Part shown: positions 1 to 15,000 of the stretch, piece by piece
How the letters are laid out: each line of letters opens with the position of its first letter
How positions within the stretch are numbered: the stretch's first letter is position 1
Source of the DNA: Hydractinia symbiolongicarpus
Taxonomy: Eukaryota; Cnidaria; Hydrozoa; Anthoathecata; Hydractiniidae
DNA length: 64,000 nt
Direction of reading: 5' to 3'
Assembly: GCF_029227915.1 (NCBI RefSeq)
Contig: NC_079880.1
Location: 250,001-314,000 of the forward strand
Position numbers and translations under genes: made by a program
The notes under the pieces: model-generated
Seen by the model: the letters and a program-made list of their open reading frames with translations, nothing else
What the model was told of the DNA's origin: nothing
Database searches by the model: none

Positions 1-3000
1 TTCTTCTCAATTTGACATGATTGGCGGAACTCAGCGATTACACTGGGCGCTGTGGTAGCGCCTCATTTAAAAATTTAGATAAATAAGTCAATTTTTACTG
101 TGAGACCAATCCTAGCCGTTATCGCGCGTTAAGAAATAGCGACAGTTTCAAAAACTACATTTCATTGACTTTCTAACGGTATCAATCCACTTTAGTTACA
201 ACGGTTGCGTCACATATTCCGACTAACATGTATTTAGCGATATTTTTCTCATACTACTAAGTTGCATCGCTTTTAACAGTGTGTGGTATTAAATTGAACT
301 GATTTTGGACTGTGACCTTATAAATGTTATAAGTGAGATAAGTAGACTCCAAGAAATAGCATTCTTCTTAATTTGAAATGATTGCCGAAACTCAGCGATT
401 GCACTGGACGCTGTGGTAGCGCTTCAACTAAAAATTAAGATAAAAAAGTCATTTTTTACTGCGGGACTAATCCTAGCCGTTATCGCGCGCTGAAGAAATA
501 GCGACAGCGTCAAAAACTACATTTCACTGACTTGCAAACGGTGTTAGTCCGTTTGAGTTACACCGGTTCGGTCACATATTCGTACCAACATGTATTTTGC
601 GATATTTGTTTTGATATTACTAGGTTGCATCGCTCTTAACAATGAAACGATTGACTGTGGGACTTAAATGAACAAACTTTGGATTGTGACCTAATAAATG
701 TGTAAATGAGACAATTGAACTCAGAGAAATAACATTCTTCTTAATTTGACGTAATTGCAGGAACTCAGCGATTACACTGGGCGCTGTGGTAGCGCTTCAT
801 TTAAAAGTTTAGGTAAATAAGTCATTCTTTACTGTGGGACCAATCCTAACCGTTATCGCGCGCTCAAGAAATAGCGACAGTTTCAAAAACTACATTTCAT
901 TGACTTTCTAACGGTGTCAGTCCGTTAGAGTTACAACGGTTGGGTCACATATTCGTATCAACATGTATTTAGCGATATTTTTTTGATATTACTAGGTTGC
1001 ATCGCTTTTAACAATGAAACGATTGACTGTGGGACTTAATTAAACAAACTTTGGACTGCGGATAATAAATGTGATAAATGAGAAAATTGGACTCCAAGAA
1101 ATAACATTCTTCTCAGTTTGACATGATTGCCGGAACTCAGCGATTACACTGGGCGCTGTGGTAGCGCCTCATTTAAGAATTTAGATAAATAAGTCATTCT
1201 TTACTGTGGGACCAATCCTAGCCGTTATCGGGCGCTGAAGAAAGAGCGACAGTTTCAAAAACTATATTTCCTTGTCTTTTTAACAGTGTCAGTCCGTTTG
1301 AGTTACAACGGTTGGGTCACACATTCGTACCAACATGTACTTAGCGATATTTTTTTTGATATTACTAGGCTGCATCGCTTTTAACAATGAAACGATTGAC
1401 TGTGGGACTTAATTGAACAAACTTTGGACTGTGACCTAATAAATGTGATAAATGAGAAAATTGAACTCAAAGAAATAACATTCTTCTCAATTTGACATGA
1501 TTGGCGGAACTCAGCGATTACACTGGGCGCTGTGGTAGCGCCTCATTTAAAAATTTAGATAAATAAGTCAATTTTTACTGTGAGACCAATCCTAGCCGTT
1601 ATCGCGCGTTAAGAAATAGCGACAGTTTCAAAAACTACATTTCATTGACTTTCTAACGGTATCAATCCACTTTAGTTACAACGGTTGCGTCACATATTCC
1701 GACTAACATGTATTTAGCGATATTTTTCTCATATTACTAAGTTGCATCGCTTTTAACAGTGAAACGATTGACTGTGGGACTTAATTGAACTGATTATGAA
1801 CTGTGACCTTAAAAATGTTATAAGTGAGACAAGTGGACTCCAAGAAATATCATTCTTCTTAGATGGAAATGATTGCCGAAATTTAGCGATTGCACTGGAC
1901 GCTGTGCTAGCGCTTCAGTTAAAAATTTAGATAAATAAGTCATTCTTTACTGTGGGACCAATCCTAGCCGTTATCGGGCGCTGAAGAAAGAGCGACTGTT
2001 TCAAAAACTACATTTCATTGACTTTCTAACGGTATCAATCCACTTCAGTTACAATGTTTGCGTCACATATTCGTACCAACATGTAATTGGCGATATTTTT
2101 CTCATATTACTAGGTTGCATCGCTTTTAACAGTGAAACGATTGACTGTGGGACTAACTTGGACTGATTTTGGACTGTGATCATATAAATGTTATAAGTGA
2201 GACAAGTTGACTCCAAGAAATAACATTCTTCTTAATTTGACATGATTACCGGAACTCAGCGATTACACTGGGCGCTGTAGTAACGCTTCATTTAAAAATT
2301 TAGATAAATAAGTCATTCTTTACTGTGGGATCAATCCTAGCCGTTATCGCGCGCTGAAGAAATAGCGATAGTTTCAAAAACTACATTTCATTGACTTTGT
2401 AACGGTGTCAGTTCGTTTGAGTTGCAACGGTTGGGTCACATATTTGTACCGACATGTTTTTAGCGATATTTATCTGATATTACTAAGTTGCATCGCTTTT
2501 AGCAGTGAAACGATTGACTGTAGGACTTAGTTGAACTAACTTTGGACTGTGACCTGATAAATGTGATAAATGAGACAATTGGAGTCCAAGAAATAACATT
2601 CTTCTTAATTTGACGTGATTGCCGGAGCTCAGCGATGACACTGGGCGCTGTGGTAGCGCTTCATTTAAAAGTTTAGGTAAATAAGTCATTCTTTACTGTG
2701 GGACCAATCCTAACCGTTATCGCGCGCTGAAGAAATAGCGACAGTTTCGAAAACTTCATTTCATTGACTTTCTAACGGTATCAATCCATTTCAGTTAAAA
2801 CAGTTGCGTCACATATTCGTACCGACATGTTTTTAGCGATATTTATATGATATTACTAAGTTGCATCGCTTTTAGCAGTGAAACGATTGACTGTAGGACT
2901 TAATTGAACTAACTTTGGACTGTGACCTGATAAATGTGATAAATGAGACAATTGGACTCAGAGAAATAACATTCTTCTTAATTTGACGTAATTGCCGGAA

Positions 3001-6000
3001 CTCAGCGATTACACTGGGGGCTGTGGTAGCGCCTCATTTAAAAATTTAGATAAATAAGTCAATTTTTACTGTGAGACCAATCCTAGCCGTTATCGCGCGT
3101 TAAGAAATAGCGACAGTTTCAAAAACTACATTTCATTGACTTTCTAACGGTATCAATCCACTTTAGTTACAACGGTTGCGTCACATATTCCGACTAACAT
3201 GTATTTAGCGATATTTTTCTCATATTACTAAGTTGCATCGCTTTTAACAGTGAAACGATTGACTGTGGTATTAAATTGAACTGATTTTGGACTGTGACCT
3301 TATAAATGTTATAAGTGAGATAAGTAGACTCCAAGAAATAGCATTCTTCTTAATTTGAAATGATTGCCGAAACTCAGCGATTGCACTGGACGCTGTGGTA
3401 GCGCTTCAACTAAAAATTAAGATAAAAAAGTCATTTTTTACTACAGGACTAATCCTAGCCGTTATCGCGCGCTGAAGAAATAGCGACAGCGTCAAAAACT
3501 ACATTTCACTGACTTTCAAACGGTGTTAGTCCGTTTGAGTTACACCGGTTCGGTCACATATTCGTACCAACATGTATTTAGCGATATTTGTTTTGATATT
3601 ACTAGGTTGCATCGCTCTTAACAATGAAACGATTGACTGTGGGACTTAAATGAACAAACTTTGGATTGTGACCTAATAAATGTGTAAATGAGAAAGTTGG
3701 ACTCCAAGAAATAACATTCTTCTCATTTTGACATGATTGCCGGAACTCAGCGATTACACTGGGCGCTGTGATAGTGCTTCCTTTAAGAAGTTAGATAAAT
3801 AAGTCATTCTTAACTGTGGGACCAATCCTAGCCGTTATCGCGCGCTGAAGAAATAGCGACAGTTTCAAAAACTACATTTCATTGACTTTCTAAGAGTATC
3901 AATCCGTTTGAGTTACAACGGTTGAGTCACATATTCGTACCAACATGTATTTCGTGATATTTCTCCGGTACTACTAGGTTGTATGGCTTTTAACAGTGAA
4001 ACGACTGACTGTGGGACTTAATTGAACTGATTATGGACTGTGACCTTATAAATGTTAAAGTGAGACAATTGGACTCCAAGAAATAACATTCTTCCTAAAT
4101 TGACATGATTGCCGAAACTCAATGAATACACTGGGCGCTGTGGTAGCGCTTCAATTAAGAATTAAGATAAAAAAAGTCATTTTTTTCTGAGGGACCAATC
4201 CTAGCCGTTATCGCGCGCTGAAGAATTAGCGACAGTTTCAAAAACTACATTTCATTGTCTTTCTAACAGTGTCAGTCCGTTTGAGTTACAACGGTTGCGT
4301 CACATATTCGTACCAACATGTATTTAGCGATATTTTTTTGATATTACTAGGTTGCATCGCTCTTAACAATGAAACGATTGACTGTGGGACTTAAATGAAC
4401 AAACTTTGGACTGTGACCTAATAAATGTGTAAATGAGAAAGTTGGACTCCAAGAAATAACATTCTTCTCAATTTGACATGATTGCCGGAACTCAGCGATT
4501 ACACTGGGCGCTGTGATAGTGCTTCCTTTAAGAAGTTAGGTAAATAAGTCATTCTTAACTGTGGGACCAATCCTAGCCGTTTTCGCGCGCTGAAGAAATA
4601 GCGACAGTTTCAAAAACTACATTTCATTGACTTTCTAAGAGTATCAATCCGTTTGAGTTTCAACGGTTGAGTCACATATTCGTACCAACATGTATTTCGT
4701 GATATTTCTCCGGTACTACTAGCTTGTATGGCTTTTAACAGTGAAACGATTGACTGTGGGACTTAATTGAACTGATTATGGACTGTGACCTTATAAATGT
4801 TAAAGTGAGACAATTGGACTCCAAGAAATAACATTCTTCCTAAATTGACATGATTGCCGGAATTCAGCGATTACACTGGGCGCTGTGGTAGCGCTTCATT
4901 TAAGAATTTTGATAAATGAGTCATTCTTAACTGTGGGACCAATCCTAGCCGTTATCGCGCGCTGAAGAAATAGCGACAGTTTCAAGAACTACATTTCATT
5001 GACTTTCTAAGAGTATCGATTCGTTTAAGTTACAACAGTTGAGTCACATATTCGTACCAACATGTATTTCGTGATATTTTTCCGGTACTACTAGGTTGTA
5101 TGGATTTTAACAGTGAAACGATTGACTGTGGGACTTAATTGAGCTGATAATGGACTGTGACCTTATAAATGTTAAAGTGAGACAATTGGACTCCTAGAAA
5201 TAACACTCTTCCTAATTTGACATGATTGCCGAAACTCAGCGATTACACTGGGCGCTGTGGTAGCGCTTCAATTAAAAATTAAGATAAAAAAGTCATTCTT
5301 TACTCTGGGACCAATCTTGGCCGTTATCGCGCGCTGAAGAAATATCGACAGTTTCAAAAACTAAATTTCATTGACTTTCTAACGGTGTCAGTCCGTTTGA
5401 GTTACAACGGTTGGGTCACATGTTCGTACCAACATGTATTTAGCGATATTTTTTTGATATTACTAGGTTGCATCGCTCTTAACAATGAAATGATTGACTG
5501 TGGGACTTAATTGAACAAACTTTGGACTGTGACCTAATAAATGTGATAAATGAGAAAATTGGACTCCAAGAAATAACATTCTTCTCAATTTGACTTGATT
5601 GCCGGAACTCAGCGATTACATTGGGCACTGTGGTAGCGCTTCATTTAAGAATTTAGATAAATAAGTCATTCTTTACTGTGGGACCAATCCTAGCCGTTAT
5701 CGCGCGCTGAAGAAATAGCAACAGTTTCAAAAGCTACATTTCATTGGCTTTGTAACAATATCAATCCGTTTGAGTTACAATGGTTGAGTCACATATTCGT
5801 ACCAATATGTATTCGTGCTATTTACCGGTTTTACTAGGTTGTATGGCTTTTACCAGTGAAACGATTGACTGTGGGACTTAATTGAACTGATTATGGATTG
5901 TGACCTTAGAAATGTTATTAGTGAGACAAGCGGACTCCAAGAAATAACATTCCTTTCAATTTGACATGATTGCCGGAACTCAGCGATTACACTGGGCGCT

Positions 6001-9000
6001 GTGGTAGCGCTTCATTTAAGAATTTAGATAAATAAGTCATTCTTAACTGTGGGACCAATTCTAGCCGTTATCGCGCGCTGAAGAAATAGCGACAGTTTCA
6101 AAAACTACATTTCATTGACTTTCTAAGAATATCAATCCGTTTGAGTAACAACGGTTGAGTCACATATTCGTACCAATATGTATTTCGTGATATTTTTTTC
6201 GGTACTGCTAGGTTTGTATGGCTTTTAACAGTGAAACGATCGACTGTGGCACTTAATTGAACTGATTATGGACTGTGACCTTATAAATGTTAAAGTGAGA
6301 CAATTGGACTCCAAGAAATAACATTCTTCCTAATTTGACATGATTGCCGAAACTCAGCGATTACGCTGGGTGCCGTGGCAGCGCTTCAATTAAAAATTTA
6401 GATAAAAAAGACATTCTTTACTGTGGGGCCAATCTTAGCCGTTATTGCGCGTTGAAGAATTAGTGACAGTTTCAAAAACTGCATTCCATTGACTTTTTAA
6501 CGGTGTCAGTCCTTTTGAGTTACAACGGTTGGGTCACCTATTCGTACCAACATGTGTTTAGCGATATTTTTCTGATACTACTAGGTTGCATCGTTTTTAA
6601 CAATGAAACGATTGACTGTGGGACTTAATTGAACTACCTTTGGACTGTGACCTGATAAATGTGATAAATGAGACAATTGGACTACAAGAAATACATTCTT
6701 CTTAATTTGACGGGATTGCCGGAACTCAGCGATTACACGGGGCGCTGTGGTACTGCTACATTTAAAAACTTAGATAAATAAGTCATTCTTTACTGTGGGA
6801 CCAATCCTAGCCGTTATCGCGCGCTGAAGAATTATCGACAGTTTCAAAAACTACATTTCATTGAATTTCTAACGGTGTCAGTCCGTTTGAGTTACAACGG
6901 TTGGGTCACCTATTCGTACCAACATGTGTTAGCAATATTTTTCTGTTATTACTAGGTTGCATAGCTTTTAACAATGAAACGATTGACTGTGGGACTTAAT
7001 TGAACTAACTTTGGCCTGTGACCTGATATATGTGATAAATGAGACAATTGGACTCTAAGAAATAACATTCTTCTTAATTTGACGGGATTTCCGAAACTCA
7101 GCGATTACACTGGGCGCTGCGGTAGCGCTTTAATTAAAAATTAAGATAAAAAAGTCATTCTTTACTGTGGGACCAATCCTAGCCGTTATCGGGCGCTGAA
7201 GAAAGAGCGACTGTTTCAAAAACAACAATTCATTGACTTTCTAACGGTATCAATCCACTTCAGTTACAATGTTTGCGTCACATATTCGTACCAACATGTA
7301 TTTGGCGATATTTTTCTCATATTACTAGGTTGCATCGCTTTTAACAGTGAAACGATTGACTGTAGGACTTAATTGGACTGATTTTGGACTGTGATCATAT
7401 AAATGTTATAAGTGAGACAATTGGAGTCCAAGAAATAACATTCTTCTTAATTTGACGTGATTGCCGGAGCTCAGCGATTACACTGGGCGCTGTGGTAGCG
7501 CTTCATTTAAAAGTTTAGGTAAATAAGTCATTCTTTACTGTGGGACCAATCCTAACCGTTATCGCGCGCTGAAGAAATAGCGACAGTTTCAAAAACTTCA
7601 TTTCATTGACTTTCTAACGGTATCAATCCATTTCAGTTACAACAGTTGCGTCACATATTCGTACCGACATGTTTTTAGCGATATTTATCTGATATTACTA
7701 AGTTGCATCGCTTTTAACAATGAAACGATTGACTGTGGGACTTAATTGAACTAACTTTGGCCTGTGACCTGATATATGTGATAAATGAGACAATTGGACT
7801 CTAAGAAATAACATTCTTCTTAATTTGACGGGATTTCCGAAACACAGCGATTACACTGGGCGCTGCGGTAGCGCTTTAATTAAAAATTAAGATAAAAAAG
7901 TCATTCTTTACTGTGGGGCCAATCTTAGCCGTTATTGCGCGTTGAAGAATTAGTGACAGTTTCAAAAACAACAATTCATTGACTTTCTAACGGTATCAAT
8001 CCACTTCAGTTACAATGTTTGCGTCACATATTCGTACCAACATGTATTTGGCGATATTTTTCTCATATTACTAGGTTGCATCGCTTTTAACAGTGAAACG
8101 ATTGACTGTAGGACTTAATTGGACTGATTTTGGACTGTGATCATATAAATGTTATAAGTGAGACAATTGGAGTCCAAGAAATAACATTCTTCTTAATTTG
8201 ACGTGATTGCCGGAGCTCAGCGATTACACTGGGCGCTGTGGTAGCGCTTCATTTAAAAGTTTAGGTAAATAAGTCATTCTTTACTGTGGGACCAATCCTA
8301 ACCGTTATCGCGCGCTGAAGAAATAGCGACAGTTTCAAAAACTTCATTTCATTGACTTTCTAACGGTATCAATCCATTTCAGTTACAACAGTTGCGTCAC
8401 ATATTCGTACCGACATGTTTTTAGCGATATTTATCTGATATTACTAAGTTGCATCGCTTTTAACAATGAAACGATTGACTGTGGGACTTAATTGAACTAA
8501 CTTTGGCCTGTGACCTGATATATGTGATAAATGAGACAATTGGACTCTAAGAAATAACATTCTTCTTAATTTGACGGGATTTCCGAAACACAGCGATTAC
8601 ACTGGGCGCTGCGGTAGCGCTTTAATTAAAAATTAAGATAAAAAAGTCATTCTTTACTGTGGGGCCAATCTTAGCCGTTATTGCGCGTTGAAGAATTAGT
8701 GACAGTTTCAAAAACTGCATTCCATTGACTTTTTAACGGTGTCAGTCCTTTTGAGTTACAACGGTTGGGTCACCTATTCGTACCAACATGTGTTTAGCGA
8801 TATTTTTCTGATACTACTAGGTTGCATCGTTTTTAACAATGAAACGATTGACTGTGGGACTTAATTGAACTACCTTTGGACTGTGACCTGATAAATGTGA
8901 TAAATGAGACAATTGGACTACAAGAAATACATTCTTCTTAATTTGACGGGATTGCCGGAACTCAGCGATTACACGGGGCGCTGTGGTACTGCTACATTTA

Positions 9001-12000
9001 AAAACTTAGATAAATAAGTCATTCTTTACTGTGGGACCAATCCTAGCCGTTATCGCGCGCTGAAGAATTATCGACAGTTTCAAAAACTACATTTCATTGA
9101 ATTTCTAACGGTGTCAGTCCGTTTGAGTTACAACGGTTGGGTCACCTATTCGTACCAACATGTGTTAGCAATATTTTTCTGTTATTACTAGGTTGCATAG
9201 CTTTTAACAATGAAACGATTGACTGTGGGACTTAATTGAACTAACTTTGGCCTGTGACCTGATATATGTGATAAATGAGACAATTGGACTCTAAGAAATA
9301 ACATTCTTCTTAATTTGACGGGATTTCCGAAACTCAGCGATTACACTGGGCGCTGCGGTAGCGCTTTAATTAAAAATTAAGATAAAAAAGTCATTCTTTA
9401 CTGTGGGACCAATCCTAGCCGTTATCGGGCGCTGAAGAAAGAGCGACTGTTTCAAAAACAACAATTCATTGACTTTCTAACGGTATCAATCCACTTCAGT
9501 TACAATGTTTGCGTCACATATTCGTACCAACATGTATTTGGCGATATTTTTCTCATATTACTAGGTTGCATCGCTTTTAACAGTGAAACGATTGACTGTA
9601 GGACTTAATTGGACTGATTTTGGACTGTGATCATATAAATGTTATAAGTGAGACAATTGGAGTCCAAGAAATAACATTCTTCTTAATTTGACGTGATTGC
9701 CGGAGCTCAGCGATTACACTGGGCGCTGTGGTAGCGCTTCATTTAAAAGTTTAGGTAAATAAGTCATTCTTTACTGTGGGACCAATCCTAACCGTTATCG
9801 CGCGCTGAAGAAATAGCGACAGTTTCAAAAACTTCATTTCATTGACTTTCTAACGGTATCAATCCATTTCAGTTACAACAGTTGCGTCACATATTCGTAC
9901 CGACATGTTTTTAGCGATATTTATCTGATATTACTAAGTTGCATCGCTTTTAACAATGAAACGATTGACTGTGGGACTTAATTGAACTAACTTTGGCCTG
10001 TGACCTGATATATGTGATAAATGAGACAATTGGACTCTAAGAAATAACATTCTTCTTAATTTGACGGGATTTCCGAAACACAGCGATTACACTGGGCGCT
10101 GCGGTAGCGCTTTAATTAAAAATTAAGATAAAAAAGTCATTCTTTACTGTGGGGCCAATCTTAGCCGTTATCGCGCGTTGAAGAATTAGTGACAGTTTCA
10201 AAAACTGCATTTCATTGACTTTTTAACGGTGTCAGTCCTTTTGAGTTACAACGGTTGGGTCACCTATTCGTACCAACATGTGTTTAGCGATATTTTTCTG
10301 ATACTACTAGTTTGCATCGCTTTTAACAATGAAACGATGGACTGTGGGACTTAATTGAACTACCTTTGGACTGTGACCTGATAAATGTGATAAATGAGAC
10401 AATTGGACTCCAAGAAATACATTCTTCTTAATTTGACGGGTTTGCCGGAACTCAGCGATTACACGGGGCGCTGTGGTACCGCTACATTTAAAAATTTAGA
10501 TAAATAAGTCATTCTTTACTGTGGGACCAATCCTAGCCGTTGTCGCGCGCTGAAGAATTATCGACAGTTTCAAAAACTACATTTCATTGACTTTCTAACG
10601 GTGTCAGTCCGTTTGAGTTACAACGGTTGGGTCACCTATTCGTACCAACATGTGTTAGCAATATTTTTCTGTTATTACTAGGTTGCATAGCTTTTAACAA
10701 TGAAACGATTGACTGTGGGACTTAATTGAACTAACTTTGGCCTGTGACCTGATATATGTGATAAATGAGACAATTACACTCTAAGAAATAACATTCTTCT
10801 TAATTTGACGGGATTTCCGAAACTCAGCGATTACACTGGGCGCTGTGGTAGCGCTTCATTTAAGAATTTAGATAAATAAGTCATTCTTTACTGTGGTACC
10901 AATCCTAGCCGTTATTGCACGCTGAAGAAATAGCGACAGTTTCAAAAACTACATTTCATTGGCTTTCTAATAGTATCAGTCCGTTTAAGTTACAACGGTT
11001 GAGTCACATATTCGTACCAACATGTATTTCGTGCTATTTTCCGGTAATACTAGGTTGTATGGCTTTTACCAGTGAAACGATTGACTGTGGGACTTAATTG
11101 AACTGATTATGAACTGTGACCTTAAAAATGTTATAAGTGAGACAAGTGGACTCCAAGAAATATCATTCTTCTTAGATGGAAATGATTGCCGAAATTTAGC
11201 GATTGCACTGGACGCTGTGCTAGCGCTTCAGTTAAAAATTTAGATAAATAAGTCATTCTTTACTGTGGGACCAATCCTAGCCGTTATCGGGCGCTGAAGA
11301 AAGAGCGACTGTTTCAAAAACAACAATTCATTGACTTTCTAACGGTATCAATCCACTTAGGTTACAATGTTTGCGTCACATATTCGTACCAACATGTATT
11401 GGGCGATATTTTTCTCATATTACTAGGTTGCATCGCTTTTAACAGTGAAACGATTGGCTGTGGGACTAAATTGGACTGATTTTGGACTGTGATCATATAA
11501 ATGTTATAAGTGAGACAAGTTGACTCCAAGAAATAACATTCTTCTTAATTTGACATGATTACCGGAACTCAGCGATTACACTGGCCGCTGTAGTAACGCT
11601 TCATTTAAAAATTTAGATAAATAAGTCATTCTTTACTGTGGGATCAATCCTATCCGTTATCGCGCGCTGAAAAAATAGCGATAGTTTCAAAAACTACATT
11701 TCATTGACTTTGTAACGGTGTCAGTTCGTTTGAGTTGCAACGGTTGGGTCACATATTTGTACCGACATGTTTTTAGCGATATTTATCTGATATTACTAAG
11801 TTGCATCGCTTTTAGCAGTGAAACGATTGACTGTAGGACTTAATTGAACTAACTTTGGACTGTGACCTGATAAATGTGATAAATGAGACAATTGGAGTCC
11901 AAGAAATAACATTCTTCTTAATTTGACGTGATTGCAGGAGCTCAGCGATGACACTGGGCGCTGTGGTAGCGCTTCATTTAAAAGTTTAGGTAAATAAGTC

Positions 12001-15000
12001 ATTCTTTACTGTGGGACCAATCCTAACCGTTATCGCGCGCTGAAGAAATAGCGACAGTTTCAAAAACTTCATTTCATTGAATTTCTAACGGTATCAATCC
12101 ATTTCAGTTACAACAGTTGCGTCACATATTCGTACCGACATGTTTTTAGCGATATTTATCTGATATTACTAAGTTGCATCGCTTTTAGCAGTGAAACGAT
12201 TGACTGTAGGACTTAATTGAACTAACTTTGGACTGTGACCTGATAAATGTGATAAATGAGACAATTGGACTCAGAGAAATAACATTCTTCTTAATTTGAC
12301 GTAATTGCCGGAACTCAGCGATTACACTGGTCGCTGTGGTAGCGCTTCATTTAAAAGTTTAGGTAAATAAGTCATTCTTTACTGTGGGACCAATCCTAAC
12401 TGTTATCGCGCGCTGAAGAAATAGCGACAGTTTCAAAAACTACATTTCATTGACTTTCTAACGGTGTCAGTCCGTTAGAGTTACAACGGTTGGGTCACAT
12501 ATTCGTATCAACATGTATTTAGCGATATTTTTTTGATATTACTAGGTTGCATCGCTTTTAACAATGAAACGATTGACTGTGGGACTTAATTGAACTACCT
12601 TTGGACTGTGACCTGATAAATGTGATAAATGAGACAATTGGACTCCAAGAAATACATTCTTCTTAATTTGACGGGTTTGCCGGAACTCAGCGATTACACG
12701 GGGCGCTGTGGTACCGCTACATTTAAAAATTTAGATAAATAAGTCATTCTTTACTGTGGGACCAATCCTAGCCGTTGTCGCGCGCTGAAGAATTATCGAC
12801 AGTTTCAAAAACTACATTTCATTGACTTTCTAACGGTGTCAGTCCGTTTGAGTTACAACGGTTGGGTCACCTATTCGTACCAACATGTGTTAGCAATATT
12901 TTTCTGTTATTACTAGGTTGCATAGCTTTTAACAATGAAACGATTGACTGTGGGACTTAATTGAACTAACTTTGGCCTGTGACCTGATATATGTGATAAA
13001 TGAGACAATTACACTCTAAGAAATAACATTCTTCTTAATTTGACGGGATTTCCGAAACTCAGCGATTACACTGGGCGCTGTGGTAGAGCTTCATTTAAGA
13101 ATTTAGATAAATAAGTCATTCTTTACTGTGGTACCAATCCTAGCCGTTATTGCACGCTGAAGAAATAGCGACAGTTTCAAAAACTACATTTCATTGGCTT
13201 TCTAATAGTATCAGTCCGTTTAAGTTACAACGGTTGAGTCACATATTCGTACCAACATGTATTTCGTGCTATTTGCCGGTAATACTAGGTTGTATGGCTT
13301 TTACCAGTGAAACGATTGACTGTGGGACTTAATTGAACTGATTATGAACTGTGACCTTAAAAATGTTATAAGTGAGACAAGTGGACTCCAAGAAATATCA
13401 TTCTTCTTAGATGGAAATGATTGCCGAAATTTAGCGATTGCACTGGACGCTGTGCTAGCGCTTCAGTTAAAAATTTAGATAAATAAGTCATTCTTTACTG
13501 TGGGACCAATCCTAGCCGTTATCGGGCGCTGAAGAAAGAGCGACTGTTTCAAAAACAACAATTCATTGACTTTCTAACGGTATCAATCCACTTAGGTTAC
13601 AATGTTTGCGTCACATATTCGTACCAACATGTATTGGGCGATATTTTTCTCATATTACTAGGTTGCATCGCTTTTAACAGTGAAACGATTGGCTGTGGGA
13701 CTAAATTGGACTGATTTTGGACTGTGATCATATAAATGTTATAAGTGAGACAAGTTGACTCCAAGAAATAACATTCTTCTTAATTTGACATGATTACCGG
13801 AACTCAGCGATTACACTGGCCGCTGTAGTAACGCTTCATTTAAAAATTTAGATAAATAAGTCATTCTTTACTGTGGGATCAATCCTATCCGTTATCGCGC
13901 GCTGAAAAAATAGCGATAGTTTCAAAAACTACATTTCCTTGACTTTGTAACGGTGTCAGTTCGTTTGAGTTGCAACGGTTGGGTCACATATTTGTACCGA
14001 CATGTTTTTAGCGATATTTATCTGATATTACTAAGTTGCATCGCTTTTAGCAGTGAAACGATTGACTGTAGGACTTAATTGAACTAACTTTGGACTGTGA
14101 CCTGATAAATGTGATAAATGAGACAATTGGAGTCCAAGAAATAACATTCTTCTTAATTTGACGTGATTGCAGGAGCTCAGCGATGACACTGGGCGCTGTG
14201 GTAGCGCTTCATTTAAAAGTTTAGGTAAATAAGTCATTCTTTACTGTGGGACCAATCCTAACCGTTATCGCGCGCTGAAGAAATAGCGACAGTTTCAAAA
14301 ACTTCATTTCATTGAATTTCTAACGGTATCAATCCATTTCAGTTACAACAGTTGCGTCACATATTCGTACCGACATGTTTTTAGCGATATTTATCTGATA
14401 TTACTAAGTTGCATCGCTTTTAGCAGTGAAACGATTGACTGTAGGACTTAATTGAACTAACTTTGGACTGTGACCTGATAAATGTGATAAATGAGACAAT
14501 TGGACTCAGAGAAATAACATTCTTCTTAATTTGACGTAATTGCCGGAACTCAGCGATTACACTGGTCGCTGTGGTAGCGCTTCATTTAAAAGTTTAGGTA
14601 AATAAGTCATTCTTTACTGTGGGACCAATCCTAACTGTTATCGCGCGCTGAAGAAATAGCGACAGTTTCAAAAACTACATTTCATTGACTTTCTAACGGT
14701 GTCAGTCCGTTAGAGTTACAACGGTTGGGTCACATATTCGTATCAACATGTATTTAGCGATATTTTTTTGATATTACTAGGTTGCATCGCTTTTAACAAT
14801 GAAACGATTGACTGTGGGACTTAATTAAACAAACTTTGGACTGCGGATAATAAATGTGATAAATGAGAAAATTGGACTCCAAGAAATAACATTCTTCTCA
14901 GTTTGACATGATTGCCGGAACTCAGCGATTACACTGGGCGCTGTGGTAGCGCCTCATTTAAGAATTTAGATAAATAAGTCATTCTCTACTGTGGGACCAA

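Noticed and set aside
2483-2689. Recurrent 60-89-codon frames in the satellite (also at 10,915, 11,796, 13,150, 14,031, 17,511, 37,869, 44,901, 46,761, 47,875)
   Set aside because: They recur with the satellite period and are broken in most sister units; no coding signature. The one at 17,511 only chains satellite codons to the truncated island edge in a different frame from the real remnant.
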